Positions 6,844-12,994 of a stretch of 13,429 nt of DNA are shown piece after piece. The notes below the pieces were generated by a model. That model was given only the letters and a program-made list of their open reading frames with translations, ran no database searches and was not told the origin of the DNA. The first letter of the stretch is position 1; each line of letters opens with the position of its first letter. The position numbers and the translations under genes were made by a program. This DNA comes from Micrococcales bacterium UBA4448 (GTDB taxonomy: Bacteria > Actinomycetota > Actinomycetes > Actinomycetales > Microbacteriaceae), in assembly GCA_002390305.1 (NCBI GenBank), contig DGPE01000084.1, forward strand, positions 15,601-29,029, written 5' to 3'.

Positions 6844-7659
6844 TTGCTAGGCGCAAACGAAATTCGCCAGCTTGCCAGCAAGCTCGGCATTAAACCAACC
6901 AAGAAGCTCGGGCAAAACTTTGTTATTGATCCAAACACCATCAATCGCATAGTTACCGCCTCCGGCATCACATCAGCAGATCGGGTAGTTGAAATAGGTC
7001 CAGGACTCGGGTCTTTGACACTTGGAATCCTTGCGGTGACCAACTCGGTTATGGCTGTAGAAATAGATGCGGCTTTAGCCGCTGAGCTGCCTGGGACAAT
7101 TGCAAAGCATGCACCAGCTTCGACCCTTCAATTAGTGCACGCTGATGCTCTTCGTTTGACCGAGCTTCCAGATCAGCCGACAGCTTTGGTTGCCAATCTT
7201 CCATACAACATTTCAGTACCGGTGCTGCTGCATTTTCTAGAGACATTTCCTTCGATAAAGAAGGGTCTAGTAATGGTGCAGTCAGAAGTAGCGCATCGTC
7301 TGGCAGCAAAACCAGGCGGCAAGGACTACGGCTCACCGAGTCTCAAAATGGCTTGGTACGGGCCGACAAGGCTTGCTGGCAACATCGGGAGAAACGTGTT
7401 TTGGCCGGCACCAAATGTCGATTCGGCTTTGGTCTATTTCGAGCGTTCAATAGAGCGTGAGCAAGATCGAAAAAGAGTTTTCGCCGTGATTGATGCAGCC
7501 TTCGGTCAACGCAGAAAAACGCTTCGGCAGGCCCTGTCCAGCTGGGCCGGCTCTCCTTCCATGGCAGAGGAAATCTGCCGTAGAGCCGGAATCGACCCTG
7601 GAGCAAGGGGCGAGCAGTTGTTAGTGGATGACTTCATCGCAATCGCAGGTGCCAAATGA
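6844..7659 (+). CDS. rsmA: 16S rRNA (adenine1518-N6/adenine1519-N6)-dimethyltransferase RsmA/KsgA
   Basis: A 271-aa Rossmann-fold methyltransferase that dimethylates A1518 and A1519 in the helix 45 loop of 16S rRNA, a late 30S assembly checkpoint. Visible motifs: KKLGQNFVIDP (20-30), SAM motif EIGPGLGSLTL (50-60), acidic AVEID (71-75), the catalytic NLPY (118-121), QSEVAHRLAAKPG and DYGSPSL (161-167), and the C-terminal RRKTLRQAL segment. The start is TTG 6844: an in-frame stop (the tatD TAG at 6835) excludes anything earlier than 6838, and homologues begin at this LLG-x-x-EIRxLA segment. No Shine-Dalgarno sequence is close, so translation probably depends on reinitiation after tatD, 6 bases upstream. 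The stop overlaps the ispE ATG (ATGA, 7656-7659). Confidence 0.95.
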   Translation: MLGANEIRQLASKLGIKPTKKLGQNFVIDPNTINRIVTASGITSADRVVEIGPGLGSLTLGILAVTNSVMAVEIDAALAAELPGTIAKHAPASTLQLVHADALRLTELPDQPTALVANLPYNISVPVLLHFLETFPSIKKGLVMVQSEVAHRLAAKPGGKDYGSPSLKMAWYGPTRLAGNIGRNVFWPAPNVDSALVYFERSIEREQDRKRVFAVIDAAFGQRRKTLRQALSSWAGSPSMAEEICRRAGIDPGARGEQLLVDDFIAIAGAK

Positions 7660-8531
7660 TCACTGCAGTTGCCCCGGCAAAAATAAACCTGGCATTTTTT
7701 GCAGGTCCAGTTCGGCCAGATGGATACCACGACGTGGTGAGTGTCTATCAGGCGCTAGAGCTCTTAGAGAAGGTGAGTGTCGAACCATCGGCTGACTGGG
7801 TTGTCGAGATTACCGGTGCGAAGTTGCCAGAGGCGTCAAGAATTCCGAATGATAAGGCAAACCTAGTTGTGAAGGCTGGTTTGGCCTTAGCTGCACATGT
7901 TGGTCTTGCAAAAACCCAGCCAATGAGGTTTGTAATTGAGAAGCAGGTTCCCCCTGCCGCGGGCGTAGCCGGCGGTTCGGCTGATGCCGCGGCCAGTCTT
8001 ATTGCCCTGAATACAGCATGGGGGCTGGGCCTTAGCAGTGTTGAGCTTTCAAAGGTCGCAGCAAAAGTCGGAGCGGATGTGCCCTTTGCGCTGCTCGGCG
8101 GAACAGCCCTTGGCGTTGGTACCGGGGTTGAGTTGACTTCGCTTGAACCTTTTGGTCAGCAACATGTCTTGCTGGTCCTGAGCACTCCTGGACTTGCAAC
8201 GGCCGATGTATTTAGGGAGTTTGACAGCCTAAAGCCAGCCGGCGACTTTGCTGAGAGCTCTTATGTCAGGCACCAATACCTAACAGATCCAGCACAGATT
8301 ATTGGTTACAACAGCCTTCAAGCTGCAGCTTTTTCGCTGAGGAAAGATTTGCCGGGTATTGCCGAAACCATTCCAGGGCAAAAAGCCTTCGTATCTGGCT
8401 CTGGGCCAACGCTCTACTTGCTGAGCAAAGACCAAGATCAAATCATAACTTGGGCCGCCAAGTTTGAGGCCCTGGGCCTGAAAACTCTACTCACCCGAAC
8501 CTCAAGATCCGGATCGGGGCTTGAAAGCTAA
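7656..8531 (+). CDS. ispE: 4-diphosphocytidyl-2-C-methyl-D-erythritol kinase
   Basis: A 291-aa GHMP kinase that phosphorylates CDP-methylerythritol at the 2-hydroxyl with ATP, the fourth step of the MEP isoprenoid pathway. Landmarks: APAKINLAF (6-14) with the conserved Lys9, GYHDV with His25, the ATP-binding glycine-rich loop PPAAGVAGGSADAAA (99-113), catalytic Asp141 in GADVPF, GGTALGVGTG, and the third GHMP motif VSGSGPTLYL (246-255). Residue numbers match E. coli IspE closely. ATG 7656 overlaps the ksgA stop by 4 bases and has an AGG 6 bases upstream. ksgA-ispE adjacency is typical of actinobacteria. The product feeds polyprenyl carriers needed for the cell wall and for PMT donors. Confidence 0.96.
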   Translation: MITAVAPAKINLAFFAGPVRPDGYHDVVSVYQALELLEKVSVEPSADWVVEITGAKLPEASRIPNDKANLVVKAGLALAAHVGLAKTQPMRFVIEKQVPPAAGVAGGSADAAASLIALNTAWGLGLSSVELSKVAAKVGADVPFALLGGTALGVGTGVELTSLEPFGQQHVLLVLSTPGLATADVFREFDSLKPAGDFAESSYVRHQYLTDPAQIIGYNSLQAAAFSLRKDLPGIAETIPGQKAFVSGSGPTLYLLSKDQDQIITWAAKFEALGLKTLLTRTSRSGSGLES

Positions 8532-10315
8532 TGGCTCACCTAATGGGTGCCGAATCAATCCGGCATGAGTTTCCAACCAAAGAGGTTTTTTCTGGCGTAA
8601 CCGTTGGGATCAACGAGGGTGATCGAATCGGCATTGTTGGAAGAAATGGCGATGGTAAGTCAACTTTGCTTAAGATTCTGACCAAGCAATTCACTCCCGA
8701 CGAAGGAAGAGTGACTTGGAGAAGTGATATCAGGGTCGGCTTTCTTACTCAGGTTGATGCGCTAAACGATGAAAACACCATTGCCGAAGCTGTTGTTGGG
8801 GATACTCCCGAGCACGAGTGGGCCTCTGACCCTAAGATCCGCGGGGTGCTCTCGGGGCTACTCGGAGATCTTGATTGGCATCAAAAAGTGGGACCACTTT
8901 CCGGGGGTCAGCGACGAAGGGTTGCATTGGCAGCGCTCTTGGCTGGCGAATTTGAGGTCCTTTTTCTAGATGAACCAACAAACCATCTCGATGTTGATGG
9001 CGTTGCTTGGTTGGCTGAACACCTAAAAACCAGGTGGCCGAAAAGTCTCGGTGGTTTGGTGGTTATCACACATGATCGCTGGTTTTTGGATGCTGTTTGC
9101 AACCTCACCTGGGAGGTTTACGGTGGCAAGATCGAGCCTTTTGAAGGCGGATATGCCGCATATGTCCAGCAACGTGCAGAGCGTTCCCGCCAGGCTGCTG
9201 TTATTGAGACTCGCAGGCAGAACCTGCTCCGCAAGGAGCTGGCATGGCTGGGCCGTGGAGCTCCGGCAAGAACAGCCAAACCAAAATTCCGGATAGATGC
9301 AGCACTTGAGCTGATTGGCAATGAGCCTCCACCGAGAAACAGCGTAGAACTGGCGAAACTCGCGACATCCAGGCTGGGCAAAGATGTTTTGGACATGGAA
9401 AATGTCAGTTACAGCTTTCCGGATGGATTGCTGATACTCGAGGACCTGACATTCAGATTGGGCCCTGGCGATCGCGTTGGGTTTGTCGGTACCAACGGCG
9501 TTGGCAAGACAACTTTGATGAAGTTGATAACCGGCGAAATCGGAGCCCAGGCAGGAAAAGTAAAGATTGGTAAAACCGTTAAGTTTGCCAAGCTTTCGCA
9601 GGATGTTCACGAACTTGACAAGCACTCGAATGAGCGAATTTTCGACTTGATAAGACGGGAAAAGACCACATTTATGGTCGGCAAGAAAGAGGTTGGCACT
9701 GGACAGCTCTTGGAGCAGCTGGGTTTTGACCAGCAACAGTTGCAAACTCCAATCAAAGATCTTTCCGGCGGTCAGCGCCGAAGGCTTCAGCTGTTGCGGC
9801 TGCTCTTTGGTGAGCCGAATGTTCTGATTCTGGACGAACCAACAAATGACCTCGACACCGACATGCTCGCGGCGATCGAAGACTTGCTAGACAGCTGGCC
9901 GGGAACGCTGATTGTGGTCTCCCACGATCGATACCTGTTGGAGCGTGTCACAGACAATCAATACGCAATGCTTGGTGATGGTTCTCTCCGCCACCTAACC
10001 CAAGGGGTGGAGCAGTATCTTTCGTTACGAAAAGGCATGGGCAATGGCTCAGGCGGTTCCAACCCCTCAACCCCAAAAACTCAGGTAACCGGTGCGGAAA
10101 AGCGAAACCTGGAAAAGGAACTGGCCAGGCTTGAGCGAGCAATCGAGAAAAATAAAGCATTACTTGGAGATGTTGAGGCAAAGCTGCTTGCTACAGAGCC
10201 ATCAGATTTTGAATTATTGATGGAATTGGGCCAAAGCCAGCAAAAAACAGGGCTGGAAATCAATTCTTTGGAAGAGCTTTGGCTGGATGTTGCTCAAAAA
10301 CTGCAAGTCGACTGA
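8531..10315 (+). CDS. ABC-F family ATPase, Uup-like (ribosome-associated, no membrane domain)
   Basis: A 594-aa protein with two ABC cassettes in tandem and no membrane segments, hence ABC-F rather than a transporter. Cassette 1: Walker A GRNGDGKS (37-44), signature LSGGQ (123-127), Walker B LFLDEP (144-149), switch His181. Cassette 2: GTNGVGKT (320-327), LSGGQ (411-415), LILDEP (432-437), His465. The linker (about 208-285) contains LAWLGRGAPARTAKPKFR, which resembles the Uup-type linker. After a Gly/Ser/Pro-rich spacer (about 502-520) the last 70 residues form a charged coiled coil (about 521-590) like the DNA/ribosome-binding Uup C-terminus. No EttA-type arm insertion is seen in cassette 1. 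Such proteins act on the ribosomal E site; an antibiotic-protection role is possible but not indicated by this housekeeping context. Start ATG overlaps the ispE stop by one base (TAATG). Confidence 0.93.
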   Translation: MAHLMGAESIRHEFPTKEVFSGVTVGINEGDRIGIVGRNGDGKSTLLKILTKQFTPDEGRVTWRSDIRVGFLTQVDALNDENTIAEAVVGDTPEHEWASDPKIRGVLSGLLGDLDWHQKVGPLSGGQRRRVALAALLAGEFEVLFLDEPTNHLDVDGVAWLAEHLKTRWPKSLGGLVVITHDRWFLDAVCNLTWEVYGGKIEPFEGGYAAYVQQRAERSRQAAVIETRRQNLLRKELAWLGRGAPARTAKPKFRIDAALELIGNEPPPRNSVELAKLATSRLGKDVLDMENVSYSFPDGLLILEDLTFRLGPGDRVGFVGTNGVGKTTLMKLITGEIGAQAGKVKIGKTVKFAKLSQDVHELDKHSNERIFDLIRREKTTFMVGKKEVGTGQLLEQLGFDQQQLQTPIKDLSGGQRRRLQLLRLLFGEPNVLILDEPTNDLDTDMLAAIEDLLDSWPGTLIVVSHDRYLLERVTDNQYAMLGDGSLRHLTQGVEQYLSLRKGMGNGSGGSNPSTPKTQVTGAEKRNLEKELARLERAIEKNKALLGDVEAKLLATEPSDFELLMELGQSQQKTGLEINSLEELWLDVAQKLQVD

Positions 10316-10319
10316 AATA

Positions 10320-10353
10320 CTGGCAGACTTATCACGCGAGACTAAAGTCTCAT
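10320..10353 (+). promoter_or_regulatory. Upstream region of tRNA-Gln: inverted repeat and weak promoter-like pair
   Basis: GAGACT (10338-10343) and AGTCTC (10346-10351) form a near-perfect 14-base inverted repeat ending 2 bases before the tRNA. In RNA it would be a 5-bp stem with a UAAA loop in the pre-tRNA leader. Overlapping it, CTGGCA (10320-10325) and TAAAGT (10343-10348) are 17 bases apart and each matches 4 of 6 positions of the -35/-10 consensus. The predicted start would fall almost on the mature tRNA 5' end, which argues against this pair, so the tRNA may instead be read through from the ABC-F gene. No T-run follows, so it is not an intrinsic terminator. Confidence 0.25.
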
Positions 10354-10425
10354 TCCGCTCTAGTGTAACGGCAGCACGGCGCTCTTTGGAGGCGTCCGGT
10401 CTAGGTTCGAATCCTAGGGGCGGAG
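10354..10425 (+). tRNA. tRNA-Gln, anticodon UUG
   Basis: All four arms fold. Acceptor TCCGCTC (10354-10360) pairs with GGGCGGA (10418-10424) with one G-U pair. D stem GTGT (10363-10366) pairs with GCAC (10374-10377). Anticodon stem GCGCT (10379-10383) pairs with GGCGT (10391-10395) around loop CTTTGGA (10384-10390), putting the anticodon TTG at 10386-10388 (reads CAA). The variable loop has 5 bases. T stem CTAGG/CCTAG encloses TTCGAAT. The discriminator is G10425 and CCA is not encoded. The U1-A72 closing pair is usual for tRNA-Gln. Most actinobacteria charge this tRNA indirectly, by GluRS plus the GatCAB amidotransferase. It lies 18-21 bases upstream of glmU. Confidence 0.93.
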
Positions 10426-10437
10426 CACTTTGAACTT

Positions 10438-10443
10438 AGGAGG
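10438..10443 (+). promoter_or_regulatory. Shine-Dalgarno sequence of glmU
   Basis: AGGAGG is the strongest ribosome binding site in the window. It directly abuts the first ATG (10444) and is 3 bases from the second in-frame ATG (10447), so the second is the better start. Confidence 0.7.
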
Positions 10444-10446
10444 ATG

Positions 10447-11877
10447 ATGGCTCAGCTAGCAGTTATTGTGCTCGCGGCTGGTGGTGGAACCAGAATGCGG
10501 TCAAAAACACCAAAGGTGTTGCATGCAATCGCAGGCCTGCCACTTATTGGCCACGTTCTCTCAACAGCGTTTTCGCTTTCGGCCGATCACGTCGTCACAG
10601 TCCTGGGCTACGAAAAAGAACTAATTGCTGAACACATCCAGCAAACTTTCCCAAACGCCTTGATTGCAATCCAGAGCGCAACTCCCGGCACTGGTTCAGC
10701 TGTAGAGGCAGGGCTTAGTGCGTTGCCAAAAAACTTTAGGGGAGATGTCGTTGTGCTATCAGGTGATGTTCCGCTACTTGACACCGGAAGCATCGAAGAG
10801 CTAATCGAGATTCATAGGAGTGGAGTCAATGCCGCTACCCTGATTTCCACCATCACCGCTGACCCGGCTGGTTACGGTCGGATCTTGCGCTCTAAAGAAG
10901 GCCTTACCGGAATCGTCGAGCACAAGGACGCGTCCGAGGAAGAGCTTTTGGTTGCAGAGGTTAATGCCGGGGTTTACGTTTTCGATGCAACTCATCTGGA
11001 TGAAGCCCTTGGAAAAGTCGGCACAAAAAATTCTCAGGGAGAAAAGTACTTGACTGATGTTGTCTCGGTACTTCTCGAGCAGGGCAAAAAGGCTGCCGCG
11101 CATCCAATCAATGACCATTGGTTGGTTGCTGGAATCAACGATCGGAAGCAACTGACTGAAGTTGCCTCAGAATTGAACTCTCGCATTATTGCCGCTTGGC
11201 AGCTCGCCGGTGTCACAGTCGTGGAACCTGCCTCAACCTGGATCGACATCACTTGCCAGTTGGGCCAGGACGTCGTCCTCGAGCCGAGCACTAGGCTGCG
11301 CGGTCTTACCAAAATTGGCGAAGGGTCGGTCATCGGTCCAGACACGACAATTACTGACAGCAGCGTTGGCAAATCAGCGGTAGTGGCTAGGTCACAGGTT
11401 TCTGGAGCCGAGATTTCGGACAATTCAAACGTCGGCCCATTTGCATTCATTAGGCCGGGGACAAGCCTCGGTGCCAATGGCAAGATTGGCGCCTTTGTCG
11501 AGGTTAAGAATTCCAAAATCGGAGATGGTGCGAAGGTGCCACACCTTTCATATGTCGGGGATGCCAGCATTGGCCAGGGTACAAACATCGGCGCAGGGAC
11601 AATTTTTGCTAATTATGACGGTGTGAATAAGCACCGCACCACGATTGGTTCTTTTGCTAGAACAGGCAGCTCTAACACTTTTGTTGCGCCTGTAGAGGTT
11701 GGAGATGGCGCCTATACAGCGGCAGGTTCAACTATTCGTCGGGCAGTTGAGTCTGGGGCGCTAGCATTGAACCCAGCAGCACAGAAAAATCTCGCCGGTT
11801 GGGTATTGGCCAATCGCCCAGGCTCTGCAGCTGCCAAGGCTATAAACGAAAATGATGTAAAAACAGATACGGAGTAA
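10447..11877 (+). CDS. glmU: Bifunctional N-acetylglucosamine-1-phosphate uridyltransferase / glucosamine-1-phosphate acetyltransferase
   Basis: A 476-aa protein (477 if ATG 10444 is used) that acetylates GlcN-1-P and then makes UDP-GlcNAc for peptidoglycan. The N-terminal pyrophosphorylase domain shows LAAGGGTRMRS with Lys23 in TPKVLHA, the Mg-binding SGDVP (Asp107) and EVNAGVYVFD (Asn173). The C-terminal half is a left-handed beta-helix of hexapeptide repeats. It carries acetyltransferase residues Arg336 (IRPG) and the catalytic His366 (KVPHLSYVGD), then IGAGTIFANYDG and the GSSNTFVAPVEVG segment. Both domains are intact. The ATG pair follows AGGAGG; the second ATG has the better spacing. 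Only about 20 bases separate it from tRNA-Gln, so its promoter must lie in or before the tRNA. prs follows after 4 bases. glmU-prs-ctc is an old order also found in Bacillus. Confidence 0.97.
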   Translation: MAQLAVIVLAAGGGTRMRSKTPKVLHAIAGLPLIGHVLSTAFSLSADHVVTVLGYEKELIAEHIQQTFPNALIAIQSATPGTGSAVEAGLSALPKNFRGDVVVLSGDVPLLDTGSIEELIEIHRSGVNAATLISTITADPAGYGRILRSKEGLTGIVEHKDASEEELLVAEVNAGVYVFDATHLDEALGKVGTKNSQGEKYLTDVVSVLLEQGKKAAAHPINDHWLVAGINDRKQLTEVASELNSRIIAAWQLAGVTVVEPASTWIDITCQLGQDVVLEPSTRLRGLTKIGEGSVIGPDTTITDSSVGKSAVVARSQVSGAEISDNSNVGPFAFIRPGTSLGANGKIGAFVEVKNSKIGDGAKVPHLSYVGDASIGQGTNIGAGTIFANYDGVNKHRTTIGSFARTGSSNTFVAPVEVGDGAYTAAGSTIRRAVESGALALNPAAQKNLAGWVLANRPGSAAAKAINENDVKTDTE

Positions 11878-11881
11878 GTGG

Positions 11882-12856
11882 ATGCCGATAGAGAAACCTG
11901 CTAGCAAACAGCTTGTTATTGCATCAGGTAGGGCTCATCAGCCGCTTGCTCAAGAAGTTGCGGACATCCTAAACACCGAGTTGGTCCCGGTAACGGCATA
12001 CGATTTTGCAAACGGAGAGACCTTTGTTCGGTATGAACGAAGCGTCAGGGGTGTGGATGCTTTCATAATTCAGGCTCACCCTGCTCCAATAAACCATTGG
12101 CTCATGGAGCACTTGCTGATGATTGATGCAATGAAAAGAGCCTCTGCTAAGCGCATTACAGTCGTCGCCCCATTTTTCCCCTATGCGAGACAAGACAAAA
12201 AGCACAAGGGCCGCGAGCCAATTTCGGCCAGACTCGTCACCGATCTTTATCAGGCTGCTGGTGCCGACAGACTAATGTCGGTTGACTTGCATGCACCCCA
12301 GATTCAAGGGTTTTTCAATGGCCCAGTTGACCACCTTTGGGCACTGCCATTGCTCGCAGACCACATAGCTGCAACCTTTGGAACCGACAACCTAATGATT
12401 GTTTCTCCTGACTCCGGAAGAGTGCGGGTTGCAGACATTTGGGCAGACAGACTTGGGACCCCGCTAGCGATTGTTCATAAGCGTCGCGATCCGGATAAGC
12501 CAAACCAAGTTCAGGTAAATGAAATTGTCGGCGATGTCGCCGGTCGTGACTGCCTGCTGGTAGATGACATGGTTGACACCGGCGGAACGATATTGGCCGC
12601 AGCGAAAGCCCTGAAAGAAAACGGCGCGGCCAGAGTAATTGTGGCTGCCACCCACGCTGTCTTCTCATCTCCTGCCGTTGAAAGACTTAGTGACCCGGTC
12701 ATCGACTCGGTGGTGGTAACAAATACCCTGCCGATCACGCCGGAAAAAGAGTTTGAAACCCTCACTGTTTTGTCGATTGCACCACTTATTGCCAAGGCTA
12801 TAGCTGCTGTCTTCTACGACGATTCGGTGAATTCACTCTTCCCAGGACACGCCTAA
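11882..12856 (+). CDS. prs: Ribose-phosphate pyrophosphokinase (PRPP synthetase, class I)
   Basis: A 324-aa class I PRPP synthetase that transfers pyrophosphate from ATP to ribose-5-phosphate, feeding purine, pyrimidine, His, Trp and NAD synthesis, and decaprenyl-phosphoryl-arabinose where that pathway is present. Visible: DFANGETFVR (41-50), the flexible catalytic loop YARQDKKHKGREPISARL (101-118), divalent-metal segment SVDLHAPQIQGFF (133-145), ribose-5-P/allosteric region SPDSGRVRVA, and the PRPP loop CLLVDDMVDTGGT (224-236). Length and motifs are normal. The start ATG 11882 has GGAG (11871-11874) 7 bases upstream, and the gene begins 4 bases after glmU, so the two are co-transcribed. Confidence 0.97.
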   Translation: MPIEKPASKQLVIASGRAHQPLAQEVADILNTELVPVTAYDFANGETFVRYERSVRGVDAFIIQAHPAPINHWLMEHLLMIDAMKRASAKRITVVAPFFPYARQDKKHKGREPISARLVTDLYQAAGADRLMSVDLHAPQIQGFFNGPVDHLWALPLLADHIAATFGTDNLMIVSPDSGRVRVADIWADRLGTPLAIVHKRRDPDKPNQVQVNEIVGDVAGRDCLLVDDMVDTGGTILAAAKALKENGAARVIVAATHAVFSSPAVERLSDPVIDSVVVTNTLPITPEKEFETLTVLSIAPLIAKAIAAVFYDDSVNSLFPGHA

Positions 12857-12880
12857 AGCCAGTCCTTTAAAGAGCTCACC

Positions 12881-12909
12881 TAGCAACGCGCCGCCATTTC
12901 GGCTAGTAT
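12881..12909 (+). promoter_or_regulatory. Possible promoter for rplY
   Basis: TAGTAT (12904-12909) is a good -10 candidate (TANNNT). TAGCAA (12881-12886), 17 bases upstream, is a poor -35 with 3 of 6 matches. Transcription would begin near 12915-12917, just ahead of the structured leader, and that fit is the main reason for the call. A small GCCG/CGGC hairpin (12890-12903) lies between the two boxes. It lacks a T-run, so read-through from prs is also possible. Confidence 0.35.
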
Positions 12910-12915
12910 TTCAAG

Positions 12916-12994
12916 CAGTTCAGCGGCGAGGGATACAAAAAGTATCCGTAATCGACGGGGTCCCATTCCTCGCCTTACATCTGAAGAGGAATGC
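12916..12994 (+). promoter_or_regulatory. Candidate switching RNA leader of rplY (anti-SD / anti-anti-SD architecture)
   Basis: Three segments can pair in two exclusive ways. Fold A: TTCAG (12919-12923) with CTGAA (12981-12985), then GGCGAGG (12925-12931) with CCTCGCC (12968-12974), enclosing a hairpin GGATAC-AAAAA-GTATCC (12931-12947). The rplY Shine-Dalgarno GAGGA (12986-12990) stays free. Fold B: CATTCCTC (12964-12971) with GAGGAATG (12986-12993), an 8-bp perfect stem over a 14-base loop that hides the Shine-Dalgarno. Both folds need CCTC at 12968-12971. All pairings are read directly from the sequence; regulation is inferred. L25 autoregulation is the natural first guess. I do not recognise it as a known riboswitch class. 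Confidence 0.5.

Noticed and set aside
9023..9745. 240-aa open frame antisense to the ABC-F gene
   Set aside because: It lies wholly opposite a strongly conserved gene, has no recognisable domain or ribosome binding site, and its composition looks like a reverse-frame shadow.
11034..11588. 184-aa open frame antisense to glmU
   Set aside because: The Pro/Ser-rich sequence arises from reverse reading of hexapeptide-repeat codons; no independent evidence.
12864..12903. Possible prs terminator (CTTTAAAG and GCCG/CGGC repeats)
   Set aside because: The stems are 4 bp and no T-run follows, so this is not convincing as an intrinsic terminator.
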